From positions 1 to 61,368 of the forward strand of contig NZ_JACSNX010000016.1 of assembly GCF_016902445.1 (NCBI RefSeq): a DNA stretch of 61,368 nucleotides. Reading direction: 5' to 3'. This document shows, piece by piece, positions 10,418 to 17,641 of the stretch. Every line of letters begins with the position of its first letter. Within the stretch, counting starts at the first letter, position 1. A program made the position numbers and the translations under genes. The notes below the pieces were generated by a model that had not been told where the DNA came from, did no database searches, and worked only from the letters and a program-made list of their open reading frames with translations. The stretch is from Oscillibacter valericigenes. GTDB taxonomy: Bacteria; Bacillota; Clostridia; Oscillospirales; Oscillospiraceae.

Positions 10418-10470
10418 TTGACAAGTTTACTTGGTATGTGCTATGCTCTGATTGCAAAGAAAACTTGGTA
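10418..10470 (+). promoter_or_regulatory. Promoter and repeat sites of the small membrane-protein island
   Basis: TTGACA at 10418-10423, an 18-bp spacer and TATGCT at 10442-10447. The octamer ACTTGGTA occurs at 10429-10436 and again at 10463-10470, 34 bp apart, flanking the -10. The first lies in a CAAGT-TT-ACTTG dyad. This is a plausible binding site for the short XRE regulator in the same island, by analogy with the operator pair at 21819-21871. Confidence 0.6.
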
Positions 10471-10503
10471 AAACAACAAGCAAACTGGGTAAGGAGGCTT
10501 GAG

Positions 10504-10815
10504 ATGGATCGGGATGAGATCTTGCGGCGCAGCCGCGCGGAGAAAGAGGACGAAGGGAATACCTTTCTGGAGAACAAGGGGCGCCGGTGGGGCATGGTCG
10601 GCTTCTGTGCCATGACCATCGTGCTATTGGTGTTCAATTTGGCCACTGGCCAGAACAGCTACAGTGTCCTGGCCATGTTCTGGAGCTATATTGCTCTGGA
10701 GGCGTGGGCGAAGTATCGGGTGAGCCGCCGGCATACATTCCTGACTGTGGCGGTGCTGGCAGCATTCAGTTCCCTTTGCTTCCTGGCCTGCCATGTACTG
10801 GGGGTGCTGCGTTGA
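10504..10815 (+). CDS. Small membrane protein, DUF6442-like (paralogue 1)
   Basis: A 103-aa protein with a charged N-terminus (MDRDEILRRSR) and about three hydrophobic segments. It is the first of four paralogues that share the N-terminal pattern M-x-R-(D/E)-E-I-L-x-(K/R). This pattern recalls DUF6442 proteins, a tentative assignment from memory. AAGGAGG stands before the ATG at 10504. Function is unknown. The island setting with an XRE regulator suggests a regulated membrane-stress or peptide-related role, which is inference. Confidence 0.75.
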   Translation: MDRDEILRRSRAEKEDEGNTFLENKGRRWGMVGFCAMTIVLLVFNLATGQNSYSVLAMFWSYIALEAWAKYRVSRRHTFLTVAVLAAFSSLCFLACHVLGVLR

Positions 10816-11018
10816 GGAACCGAATTTCAGAACGCTGGGCGGAAACCGCCCTGGCGGGAGCGTCCGCTCTGGCGCTGGCCGGCGCGCTGCTCCGTCTGGC
10901 GCCCGCGTCCCCGCCGGACTGGACTGCTTTGTGGAACGCCATAACAGCCCTGCCCTGGGGCGGCCCGCTGTGGCTGCTGCTGCGAGCGGCCCTGACCCTG
11001 GCGGGCACGGTTTTTTAG
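10812..11018 (+). CDS. Possible 68-aa membrane protein with TTG start
   Basis: The frame opens with TTG at 10812, overlapping the stop of the preceding gene, and encodes a hydrophobic 68-residue protein with two candidate membrane segments (ALAGASALALAGALL and the region around WLLLRAALTLAG). GGGGG precedes the TTG. It fills an otherwise empty 227-bp gap, and hydrophobicity and codon use look coding-like. There is no recognisable family, so it may be non-coding. Confidence 0.45.
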   Translation: MRNRISERWAETALAGASALALAGALLRLAPASPPDWTALWNAITALPWGGPLWLLLRAALTLAGTVF

Positions 11019-11042
11019 AACTGTCAAAAGGAGAAGAAAACA

Positions 11043-11366
11043 ATGGAAGAGAAATTGAGCCGGGAGGAAATCCTGGAGAAGAGCCGGCAGGAGAACCGGA
11101 AGGGCGACGAGCGGGAGCGGACCATCCGCATGGAGGGGGAGTCCTTCAGCCTGCTGTTCACGCTTTTGATGGGGCTGATCCTGCTGTTCTGGAAGCGGGC
11201 CCACGGCCTGCCGCACGAGGATGTGATGTGCATGTTCTGGACCGCCTGCGTGGCCAACCGGGTCTACCGGCTGACCCGGCGGCAGGACACCTCCGACATC
11301 GTGACACTGCTGATCTCCCTTGCACTTTTGATCTGGAATCTGGTAAAATTCTTTCAAATGACCTGA
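11043..11366 (+). CDS. Small membrane protein, DUF6442-like (paralogue 2)
   Basis: A 107-aa protein starting MEEKLSREEILEKSRQEN with three hydrophobic stretches, the first around SLLFTLLMGLILLFW. It shares the EEIL-x-KSR N-terminal signature with its three neighbours. A good ribosome binding site (AAAGGAG) precedes the ATG at 11043, and the next paralogue follows after 15 bp, so the genes are very likely co-transcribed. Function is unknown. Confidence 0.75.
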   Translation: MEEKLSREEILEKSRQENRKGDERERTIRMEGESFSLLFTLLMGLILLFWKRAHGLPHEDVMCMFWTACVANRVYRLTRRQDTSDIVTLLISLALLIWNLVKFFQMT

Positions 11367-11381
11367 GGAGGAGATGGCGGT

Positions 11382-11690
11382 ATGGACCGGGACGAGATCC
11401 TGAAAAAAGCCCAGGCGGGGAAGATTGGCATGGACGAACGGGAGCAGCAGGTGCTGGGGCTGTCCTTCGGCATCGGCGGCATCCTGACGGTGCTGCTGTG
11501 CGTCGCCCTCACTGTCGCGCGGCTGATCAGCGGGCAGGATGCCTATGACTACACGGCTATCGTGTTTTTGTATCTGGCGGGCACGGAGCTGCACCTGTAT
11601 TGGAAGACCCGGCGGCGGGGCGCGGCGCTGCTGGCCGCCGGCTGCGGCCTGGTGTGCGCTGGCAACCTGGCCATGCTTCTGCTGGGGTGA
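11382..11690 (+). CDS. Small membrane protein, DUF6442-like (paralogue 3)
   Basis: A 102-aa protein starting MDRDEILKKAQ with three predicted membrane helices, around GIGGILTVLLCVALTVA, TAIVFLYLAG and the C-terminal GAALLAAGCGLVCAG. GAGGAG precedes the ATG. The XRE regulator gene begins only 4 bp after its stop codon, an arrangement that implies translational coupling. Function is unknown. Confidence 0.75.
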   Translation: MDRDEILKKAQAGKIGMDEREQQVLGLSFGIGGILTVLLCVALTVARLISGQDAYDYTAIVFLYLAGTELHLYWKTRRRGAALLAAGCGLVCAGNLAMLLLG

Positions 11691-11694
11691 CGTC

Positions 11695-11904
11695 ATGGAT
11701 GATCAGCTGATTTTGAAAAACCGGTTGAAGGTGGCCCGGGCGGAGAAGGGGCTGTCCCAGACCCAGCTGGCGGAGCTGGTGGGCGTGTCCCGCAACACCA
11801 TCAGCTCCATCGAGACGGGACAGTTCAACCCCACTGCCAAGCTGGCGCTGATCCTCTGCATTGCGCTGGACAAGAAGTTTGAGGATCTGTTTTACTTTGA
11901 GTGA
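11695..11904 (+). CDS. Short XRE-family transcriptional regulator
   Basis: A 69-aa protein that is little more than one helix-turn-helix of the Cro/C1 type: the segment LSQTQLAELVGVSRNTIS near residues 20-37 is the recognition unit, followed by IETGQFNPT. The compact form, ending in DLFYFE, matches regulators that repress adjacent membrane-protein genes. It lies inside the island of four paralogous membrane proteins and probably controls the promoter at 10418; that link is inference. The ATG at 11695 is 4 bp after the previous stop. Confidence 0.88.
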   Translation: MDDQLILKNRLKVARAEKGLSQTQLAELVGVSRNTISSIETGQFNPTAKLALILCIALDKKFEDLFYFE

Positions 11905-11926
11905 GATCAAGAAAGGAGAGCCAGCC

Positions 11927-12235
11927 ATGGAGCGGGACGAGATTTTGGAGAAATACCGCCGGGAGGGCGTGGACGAGGGCCGGGAGGAGGCCAACCGCCG
12001 GGGAGATGACGCGGGCTTTTACGCCATGTGCGTCCTGGCGCTGCTGCTGATGCTCTATCAGGCGTTTGCCGGACAGGTTTTTGGGGACGTGGCGGCGGTG
12101 CTGTTTGTATTCAGCTCTGTCGGGTCCTTCGCCCGGTACCGGACAGACCGGGACCGGTTCTTTCTGGGCATGGGCATTTTCACCGGCGTGCTGTGCCTGG
12201 GCTGCCTGGGATGGTATCTGTGGCACACGCTGTAA
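11927..12235 (+). CDS. Small membrane protein, DUF6442-like (paralogue 4)
   Basis: A 102-aa protein starting MERDEILEKYRREG with a charged first third and about three hydrophobic helices, ending GLGWYLWHTL-like (CLGCLGWYLWHTL). It shares the N-terminal signature of paralogues 1-3 but follows the XRE gene, so the regulator sits inside the set. AAAGGAG stands before the ATG. A shared terminator ends the island. Function is unknown. Confidence 0.75.
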   Translation: MERDEILEKYRREGVDEGREEANRRGDDAGFYAMCVLALLLMLYQAFAGQVFGDVAAVLFVFSSVGSFARYRTDRDRFFLGMGIFTGVLCLGCLGWYLWHTL

Positions 12236-12240
12236 AAAAG

Positions 12241-12266
12241 CAGGCGGCGCTGGAAAGCGCCGCCTG
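12241..12266. terminator. Bidirectional terminator between the island and the MerR gene
   Basis: A perfect 10-bp stem (CAGGCGGCGC and its complement) lies between convergent genes. Confidence 0.8.
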
Positions 12267-12271
12267 TCTGC

Positions 12272-13090
12272 TTATCGCTTCCGCACCGGGTAGCACACCT
12301 CGGTGACGAACGCATCGGGATCCCGGGTCTCCCGGGGGCTCACGTGGTAGATGTTGAAGAACGGCCCGCCGAACGCATAGCCGTTGGCCTCTGCCCAGGC
12401 GGCCACCGCCTGGTTCACCTCGCCGATCTGATGGTATCCGCCCTGGAAGGTGGCGGAGGCCACCGTCACCGGCAGGACGGTCTTGAATTTCACGTGCGCC
12501 GTGTCGGGATAGGTGCCCTTTACCGTCTTCTGGATCTCCACGTCCACGTCCGACTCCTTGTACTCCCCGTCGTGAAAGACGCTGACGCACAGAGGCGGAT
12601 CTCCGTCCTGGATCCGCAGGGAGGCGGTCTCCTGAGCGAAGATGTGCCACAGGTCCCCCTCCCGGCCGTAGCCGGGGAGGATCTGGCGGACGCTGGCTAC
12701 CTGCCGCTCCGGCAGGGTTTTGATGGTGACATCGTATTTCATGGGTGCTTCTTCCTTTCTCAGCCGATCAATGGCTGTGTCCAGGAGCCGCAGCTGGTCC
12801 GACGCCTGCCGGATGGACGCCTCTACCGCCGCCCGCCGGGCCTGCAGCCGCCGCTCCATGGCGTCCCGGTCCTCCCAGCAGGCCAGCAGCGATGCCGTGT
12901 CCGCCAGGGAGAACCCCAGGCACCGCAGGGCGGTGATGCGGCTGGCGGCCAGCAGCTGGGCGGCCGCGTACCGGCGGTAGCCGGTCCAGGGGTCGATGTG
13001 CTCCGGTACCAGCAGGCCGATCTCGTCGTAGTGGCGCAGCATGCGGATGCTGATCCTGGACAGTTTTGAAAATTCTCCGATCTTGAACAT
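12272..13090 (-). CDS. MerR-family regulator with GyrI-like effector domain
   Basis: A 272-aa effector-sensing regulator. The N-terminal MerR helix-turn-helix (FKIGEFSKLSRISIRMLRHY, residues 2-21) and a dimerisation helix rich in R, A and L (about 75-115) are followed by a C-terminal GyrI/BmrR-type ligand domain from about residue 118 (VTIKTLPERQVASVRQ). Such proteins sense drugs or other cationic or aromatic compounds and twist overlong promoters. Its own promoter has a 19-bp spacer, which implies autoregulation. No efflux gene is adjacent. The start at 13090 has GGAGGG upstream. Confidence 0.9.
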   Translation of the reverse strand: MFKIGEFSKLSRISIRMLRHYDEIGLLVPEHIDPWTGYRRYAAAQLLAASRITALRCLGFSLADTASLLACWEDRDAMERRLQARRAAVEASIRQASDQLRLLDTAIDRLRKEEAPMKYDVTIKTLPERQVASVRQILPGYGREGDLWHIFAQETASLRIQDGDPPLCVSVFHDGEYKESDVDVEIQKTVKGTYPDTAHVKFKTVLPVTVASATFQGGYHQIGEVNQAVAAWAEANGYAFGGPFFNIYHVSPRETRDPDAFVTEVCYPVRKR

Positions 13091-13130
13091 AGGTCCCTCC
13101 GCATATATGCGTATTTTTGAGCTCACGATC

Positions 13131-13161
13131 ATGGTAAGCCCTGCCACTGTGTGAGAGTCAA
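13131..13161 (-). promoter_or_regulatory. MerR-type promoter with 19-bp spacer
   Basis: On the minus strand TTGACT and TACCAT are separated by 19 bp instead of 17, with an imperfect dyad around CACACAGTG between them. This is the hallmark of promoters activated by MerR-family proteins, here in front of the MerR gene itself. Confidence 0.75.
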
Positions 13162-13176
13162 GCCTCGATTTGAAAA

Positions 13177-13208
13177 ACCGGCCCGCGGGATCGCTCCCGT
13201 GGGCCGGT
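13177..13208 (-). terminator. Terminator after the mscS-like gene
   Basis: A near-perfect 14-bp stem followed on the minus strand by TTTTTC. Confidence 0.8.
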
Positions 13209-13213
13209 GACAT

Positions 13214-14029
13214 TCAGCTGCGGTTTTCTACGATGTGGACGTTCAGGTGGTCATAGGTCATCTCCACGCCGAACTCCTGGAAGGCGTCCCGCAGATGCTC
13301 CCCCAGGGCCAGATAGGCGCCCCACCAGTTCTCCGGCGTGGCCCAGCAGTAGACGGTGTACTGGATGGAGCTCTCCTGATAGGCGGTGAGGTAGACGGCG
13401 GGGGGCGGATCATCCAGCAGGTTGTCCGTCAGCTCCAGAGCCCGCCGGCAGGCGGCCTTGACAGTCTCCGTGGGCGCGTCGTAGGAGGCGGTGACCTTCT
13501 GCACCACCCGCCGCCGGCCCAGCACGGTGTAATTGGTCATCTGGGAGGAGGCCAGCTCCTTGTTGGGCAGCATCACCAGATGCCCGTCCGGCGTCACCAG
13601 CTTGGTGTGGTTGAGGCTGATCTCATGGACAGTTCCGGATACGCCGCTGACCTCCACATAGTCCCCGATGGAGAAGGGACGGGAGGAGAGGATCACCAGC
13701 CCGCCGGCCACATTGCCCAAAATGTCCTCCGCCGCCAGGGTGACGCCCAGGGAGCCCACCGACAGCAGCGCCACCAGAGAGGTCATGGGGATGTTCAGGC
13801 TCTCCGCCACGATCAGCACGGTGACGATATACAGGATCAGCTTCACGCCGGTGAGAAGGTACTTCTGGATGCGCTCATCCAGCTTGGTCCGGGCCAGCAG
13901 CCGCCGCAGCAGCTTGCCCAGCAGGTGGACAACCACCAGGCAGATCACCAGCGTGGCTGCTGCGGAGAGGATCACGCTGATGGAGAACTTACCGAGCGCG
14001 TTGGTAAAGGTAGAAGTGAGGTCCGGCAT
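13214..14029 (-). CDS. mscS: Small-conductance mechanosensitive channel, MscS family
   Basis: A 271-aa membrane channel that opens under membrane tension to release solutes during hypo-osmotic shock. Three N-terminal membrane segments lead into the pore-lining helix near residues 90-112 (LLSVGSLGVTLAAEDILGN), then the beta domain starting SRPFSIGDYVEV and a C-terminal alpha/beta domain. The length fits the short MscS class. A consensus-like promoter (14061-14089) precedes it and a terminator follows, so it is monocistronic. Confidence 0.93.
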   Translation of the reverse strand: MPDLTSTFTNALGKFSISVILSAAATLVICLVVVHLLGKLLRRLLARTKLDERIQKYLLTGVKLILYIVTVLIVAESLNIPMTSLVALLSVGSLGVTLAAEDILGNVAGGLVILSSRPFSIGDYVEVSGVSGTVHEISLNHTKLVTPDGHLVMLPNKELASSQMTNYTVLGRRRVVQKVTASYDAPTETVKAACRRALELTDNLLDDPPPAVYLTAYQESSIQYTVYCWATPENWWGAYLALGEHLRDAFQEFGVEMTYDHLNVHIVENRS

Positions 14030-14060
14030 ACAAAGCGCCCCTTTGCATCAGATTAAGAAA

Positions 14061-14089
14061 AGCATACCGGAAAGCGGCGGAAAAGTCAA
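14061..14089 (-). promoter_or_regulatory. Promoter for the mscS-like gene
   Basis: On the minus strand TTGACT, a 17-bp spacer and TATGCT, about 32 bp before the start codon. Confidence 0.7.
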
Positions 14090-14298
14090 CGCCGCCGGAG
14101 ACAGCGGCCGGTACGGGCGGGGAAGGCCGGCCGGCTAAAATCGATATTTTCAACTTAAGCCTTGTTCGCAGAAATACCACCCAACCGGCCTTCTGGCCGG
14201 CGGCGCTTTTGCGCCGTACAAGCATTTTCGCCGCAGGCGAAAATCTTGGCGCAGGCGGAATTCACTTCCGCCGAGCATTTCAAATTCTCCCGGTTACC
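14090..14298. other. Intergenic mosaic of short palindromes
   Basis: No gene is seen. It contains GCCGGCC-type, GGCGC-TTTT-GCGCC and TTTTCGCC-GCA-GGCGAAAA hairpins in series, resembling the repeats in other gaps of the window. Confidence 0.5.
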
Positions 14299-14336
14299 AT
14301 AAAAATAACCACACCCGCAGGTGTGGTTATTTTTAT
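14299..14336. terminator. Terminator abutting the tRNA-Leu 3-prime end
   Basis: A perfect 17-bp stem (ATAAAAATAACCACACC with its complement) and a 4-nt loop. On the minus strand it starts directly at the encoded CCA of the last tRNA of the cluster. Confidence 0.9.
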
Positions 14337-14423
14337 GGTGCGCGAGGCGGGACTTGAACCCGCACGTCCGTAATGGACACTAGAACCTGAATCTAGCGAG
14401 TCTGCCAATTCCACCACTCGCGC
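14336..14423 (-). tRNA. tRNA-Leu (anticodon CAG), copy 1
   Basis: An 88-nt cloverleaf including an encoded CCA. The acceptor stem GCGCGAG pairs with CTCGCGC, the anticodon stem-loop is CTAGA-TTCAGGT-TCTAG giving CAG, and there is a long variable arm typical of leucine tRNAs. It is identical over its full length to the copy at 14496-14583. CAG reads CTG, by far the commonest leucine codon in the genes here. Confidence 0.96.
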
Positions 14424-14463
14424 GTCGTATGAACTTTTGCTCCCGTCAGATCCCCGTTGGGGT

Positions 14464-14494
14464 GTTCCACCGGAAGGGAGCCCTCCGGTGGAAC
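14464..14494 (-). terminator. Hairpin between the two tRNA-Leu(CAG) genes
   Basis: A perfect 11-bp stem (GTTCCACCGGA and complement) around a 9-nt loop. It may be a processing or partial termination signal within the tRNA transcript. Confidence 0.5.
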
Positions 14495-14495
14495 G

Positions 14496-14583
14496 TGGTG
14501 CGCGAGGCGGGACTTGAACCCGCACGTCCGTAATGGACACTAGAACCTGAATCTAGCGAGTCTGCCAATTCCACCACTCGCGC
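14496..14583 (-). tRNA. tRNA-Leu (anticodon CAG), copy 2
   Basis: An 88-nt gene identical to copy 1, with encoded CCA. The flanking sequences differ, so this is a gene duplication confined to the tRNA body or one homogenised by conversion. Confidence 0.96.
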
Positions 14584-14614
14584 ATAGAGCGGCATCTTTT
14601 CTAAGGATGCCAAA

Positions 14615-14701
14615 TGGTGCGGCTGACGGGATTTGAACCCACACGTCGATTCGGACACCAGCACCTCAAGCTGGCCTGTCTACCAGTTCCAGCACAGCCG
14701 C
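14615..14701 (-). tRNA. tRNA-Leu (anticodon GAG)
   Basis: An 87-nt cloverleaf with encoded CCA. The acceptor stem is GCGGCTG with CAGCCGC, the anticodon stem-loop CCAGC-TTGAGGT-GCTGG gives GAG, and a long variable arm is present. It is the promoter-proximal member of the three-gene leucine tRNA cluster. Confidence 0.96.
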
Positions 14702-14734
14702 AAATGTTTGTCCCTTAAAAAAGACTGCTTGATT

Positions 14735-14763
14735 ATTATAGCCAGACCAAGCGCAATTGTCAA
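14735..14763 (-). promoter_or_regulatory. Consensus promoter of the tRNA-Leu cluster
   Basis: On the minus strand a perfect TTGACA, 17-bp spacer and TATAAT, 34 bp before the first tRNA. Confidence 0.9.
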
Positions 14764-14807
14764 CCATTTTTCGCGCTTCCTGTGAAAAAAATTCCAGAGG
14801 CCAAAAC

Positions 14808-14836
14808 GCCCGGGCCGCCCTGCGGACGGCCCGGGC
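14808..14836 (-). terminator. Terminator after citrate synthase
   Basis: A 10-bp GC-rich stem (GCCCGGGCCG and complement) followed by TTTTGG on the minus strand. Confidence 0.7.
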
Positions 14837-14854
14837 CGAGGAAGACGGGGATCT

Positions 14855-16228
14855 TTACCGCTGGTCCATGGGGGTATAGGAGCGGTGCTCCTCCACGCAC
14901 TCGTACCGGGGCCGGATCAGCTTGCCGCCGATGGAGAGCTCCTCCATCCGGTGGGCGCTCCAGCCGGAGATCCGGGCCACGGCAAAGAGGGGGGTGTACA
15001 GCTCCATGGGCAGGCCCAGCATCTCATAGACGAAGCCGCTGTAGAAGTCGATGTTGGTGGACAGCACGGACTTGTGCTGCCGCTCCATCAGCAGCTGCTT
15101 GCCGATCTTCTCCACATTGGCGTACAGAGTCAGCTCCTTCTCCAGGCCCTTCTCCGCCGCCAGGCGGGTGACATAGCCCCGGAACACCTCGCACCGGGGA
15201 TCGCTCTTGGTGTACACGGCGTGGCCCAGGCCGTAGATCAGGCCGCTGCGGTCAAAGGCCTCCTTGTTGAGGAGCCGGGTGAGGTAATCCGCCACGCAGC
15301 CTTCGTCGCTCCAGTCCTGCACGTGCTCCTTGATGTCGTCCATCATGGCCATGACCTTGTTGTTGGCGCCGCCGTGGCGGGGACCCTTCAAAGACGCCAT
15401 GGCTGCGGCAATGGCGGAATAGGTGTCCGTGCCGGAGGAGGTGACTACATGGTTGGTGAAGGTGGAGTTGTTGCCGCCGCCGTGGTCCGCGTGGAGCACC
15501 AGCGCCACGTCCAGCACCCGGGCCTCCAACTCCGTATAGCTGCAGTCCTCCCGCAGCATCCGCAGGAAGTTCTCCGCCGTGGACAGCTCCGGCTTGGGCA
15601 CGTGGATGAACAGGCTCTCCCCCTGGCTGAACCGCCAGGCCTGATAGGCGTAAATGGCCAGCACCGGCATGTTGCTCATCAGCTGCAGACTCTGGCGCAG
15701 CACGTTTTCCAGCCCGATGTCGTTGGGCTTGTCGTCATAGCAGAACAGTGTCAGGATCGCCCGCTGCATGGTGTTCATCAGATCCCGGGGCGGGGCCTTC
15801 ATGATGACATCCCGGAAGAAGTTGGTGGGCAGCGTCCGGTAAGAGGCCAGCTGGGCGCAGAAATCCTCCAGCTGAGCGGCGGTGGGCAGCTCGCCGAAGA
15901 GCAGCAGATAGGCCGTTTCCTCAAAGGCGAACCGCCGGCCCACAGAGCCCTTCACCAGCTCCCGGGCATCGATGCCCCGGTAATAGAGAATGCCGTCCTG
16001 GGGGATGATATGCTCTCCCTCCGTGACGCTGTAGGACTGGATCTCGCCCACCCGGGTCAGCCCGGTCAGAACGCCCCGGCCGTCCTCGTCCCGCAGGCCC
16101 CGCTTCACGTTGTACTCCTTGTACAGCTTGGGATCGATATAATTCTTCTTCTCCCACTGCTCCTTCAGCGCCAGGATGGCGGGCGTGATCTCACAATAGG
16201 CGTTCTCACGGTTCTCTTTCCAGACCAT
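14855..16228 (-). CDS. Citrate synthase family protein
   Basis: Condenses oxaloacetate with acetyl-CoA to citrate; a 2-methylcitrate synthase activity cannot be excluded. The 457-aa protein has the catalytic histidine region HADHGGGN, the second histidine in GLGHAVY and the usual substrate-binding arginines. It is somewhat longer than the 370-430 aa typical of bacterial enzymes. The ATG at 16228 has AAAGGAG 10 nt upstream. It may feed glutamate synthesis in an incomplete, reductive-branch TCA cycle (fumC is also in this window), which is inference. It sits behind an AT-rich promoter region unlike the rest of the window. Confidence 0.93.
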   Translation of the reverse strand: MVWKENRENAYCEITPAILALKEQWEKKNYIDPKLYKEYNVKRGLRDEDGRGVLTGLTRVGEIQSYSVTEGEHIIPQDGILYYRGIDARELVKGSVGRRFAFEETAYLLLFGELPTAAQLEDFCAQLASYRTLPTNFFRDVIMKAPPRDLMNTMQRAILTLFCYDDKPNDIGLENVLRQSLQLMSNMPVLAIYAYQAWRFSQGESLFIHVPKPELSTAENFLRMLREDCSYTELEARVLDVALVLHADHGGGNNSTFTNHVVTSSGTDTYSAIAAAMASLKGPRHGGANNKVMAMMDDIKEHVQDWSDEGCVADYLTRLLNKEAFDRSGLIYGLGHAVYTKSDPRCEVFRGYVTRLAAEKGLEKELTLYANVEKIGKQLLMERQHKSVLSTNIDFYSGFVYEMLGLPMELYTPLFAVARISGWSAHRMEELSIGGKLIRPRYECVEEHRSYTPMDQR

Positions 16229-16281
16229 AGGGGATGCGCTCCTTTCGGCGGCGGTGTGCGCCGGCAACTTTGATATTTGCA

Positions 16282-16310
16282 ATATTAGCACATAAAACTT
16301 TCATTTTCAA
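16282..16310 (-). promoter_or_regulatory. Promoter for citrate synthase
   Basis: On the minus strand TTGAAA, a 17-bp spacer and TAATAT preceded by TG (extended -10), in a strikingly AT-rich stretch (about 16265-16390). Confidence 0.75.
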
Positions 16311-16390
16311 TATAAATTTTTGTTAAAATAAAAAAATAGCAAAAAGATTTGAATTTTATAATTTTAAAACTTGCATTTTTAGAAAAAATA

Positions 16391-16424
16391 ACAGGCAGCT
16401 CCACCGCGGCGGGGAGCTGCCTGT
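16391..16424 (-). terminator. Terminator after the sirtuin gene
   Basis: A 12-bp stem (ACAGGCAGCTCC and complement) followed on the minus strand by TTATTTTTTC, a textbook intrinsic terminator. Confidence 0.88.
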
Positions 16425-16446
16425 GCAGATTTACGGTGCCGTCCGG

Positions 16447-17163
16447 TCACAGCTGGGCCAGGGTCTCGCCGATGGGATCGGTGATCACCAGATCCGCCGC
16501 CAGGTCCCGGGCCACCGGGGACTTGTTGATCAGCACCAGCTTGCGGCCCCGATAGTAGCGGATCAGGCCGGCGGCGGGGTAGACGTTCAGAGAGGTGCCG
16601 CCGATGATCAGCATGTCCGCCTCTGCCAGGTAGCGGACGGACGCTTCCAGCGTCCGCTGGTCCAGTCCCTCCTCGTAGAGCACCACGTCCGGCTTGATGA
16701 TGCCGCCGCAGCTGCACCGGGGCACGCCCTCCGTATGCAGGATGTGGTCCAGGCCGTAGAATTTGCCGCACCGCTCACAGTGGTTCCGGTGGACGCTGCC
16801 GTGGAGCTCCAGCACGGTCCTGCTGCCGGCGGCCTGGTGGAGCCCGTCGATGTTCTGGGTGATGACGGCCTTCAGCCTGCCCTCTGCCTCCCACTCCGCC
16901 AGCTTTTGATGGGCGGCGTTGGGCCTGGCGTCCGGGGCCAGCATCTTGGCCCGGTAGAAACGGAAAAACTCTTCGGGGTTGCTTTCGTAAAACGTATGGC
17001 TTAAAATCACTTCAGGCGGATACTTCCATTCCTGGTGGTACAGGCCGTCTGTGCTGCGGAAGTCCGGGATGCCGGACTCCGTGGATACGCCTGCGCCCCC
17101 GAAAAACACGATGTTGTCGGAGCTGTCCACCAGTTCCTTCAGCCGTTTGATCTCGTCCGTCAT
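16447..17163 (-). CDS. cobB: NAD-dependent protein deacylase (sirtuin, CobB-like)
   Basis: A 238-aa Sir2-family enzyme that removes acetyl or acyl groups from lysines using NAD. Seen are GAGVSTESGIPDFR near residue 23, TQNIDGLH near 102, the catalytic His in ELHGS, and a zinc site built of CERC and CSC near residues 129-150. The length is normal for bacterial sirtuins. It is divergent from the ArsC-like gene and ends in its own terminator. Confidence 0.93.
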   Translation of the reverse strand: MTDEIKRLKELVDSSDNIVFFGGAGVSTESGIPDFRSTDGLYHQEWKYPPEVILSHTFYESNPEEFFRFYRAKMLAPDARPNAAHQKLAEWEAEGRLKAVITQNIDGLHQAAGSRTVLELHGSVHRNHCERCGKFYGLDHILHTEGVPRCSCGGIIKPDVVLYEEGLDQRTLEASVRYLAEADMLIIGGTSLNVYPAAGLIRYYRGRKLVLINKSPVARDLAADLVITDPIGETLAQL

Positions 17164-17211
17164 ATCGGACCCTCCATTCCATATCCGAATGTTTTGAGAC
17201 AGGAGCGCAGT

Positions 17212-17547
17212 ATGAATATTCAGATCTTTGGTTCCTCCAAGTCCTTCGACTCCAAGAAGGCGGAGCGGTGGTTCAAGGAGCGCCGCATCAAATACCAGTA
17301 TATCGACCTGCCCTCAAAGGGATTATCCCCCCGGGAGTACCAGTCCGTCAAGCAGAAAGTGGGATTCGACGCCCTGGTGAACACGAAGTGCCGGGCCTAT
17401 GAGGATCTGTACATGGCCTACATCACCCCGGAAGCCCGGGAGGAGAAGCTGCTGGAGCACCCGGAGCTGTTCGTGACGCCCATCGTCCGCAACGGGCGGG
17501 AGGCCACGGTGGGCTACTGCCCGGAGATCTGGCAGACCTGGGAATAA
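17212..17547 (+). CDS. ArsC/Spx-like thioredoxin-fold protein lacking the catalytic cysteines
   Basis: A 111-aa member of the ArsC-like fold. The N-terminal strand and helix MNIQIFGSSK-SFDSKKAERWF align with the CxxC region of Spx and ArsC, but both cysteine positions are serine (Ser11 and Ser14), and the only cysteines are elsewhere. It therefore should not be an arsenate reductase of the classical mechanism. A regulatory or protein-binding role is possible but unproven. The start at 17212 has AGGAG upstream. It is divergent from the sirtuin gene. Confidence 0.8.
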   Translation: MNIQIFGSSKSFDSKKAERWFKERRIKYQYIDLPSKGLSPREYQSVKQKVGFDALVNTKCRAYEDLYMAYITPEAREEKLLEHPELFVTPIVRNGREATVGYCPEIWQTWE

Positions 17548-17641
17548 AGCCCGGGCCGACAGGATTTTGCACCGCTGCGGCACGAAGCGGTGGTAAACTG
17601 TGCATACTAGAAGTGGGCGTGCCCGGAGAGGAGGGGACCGC

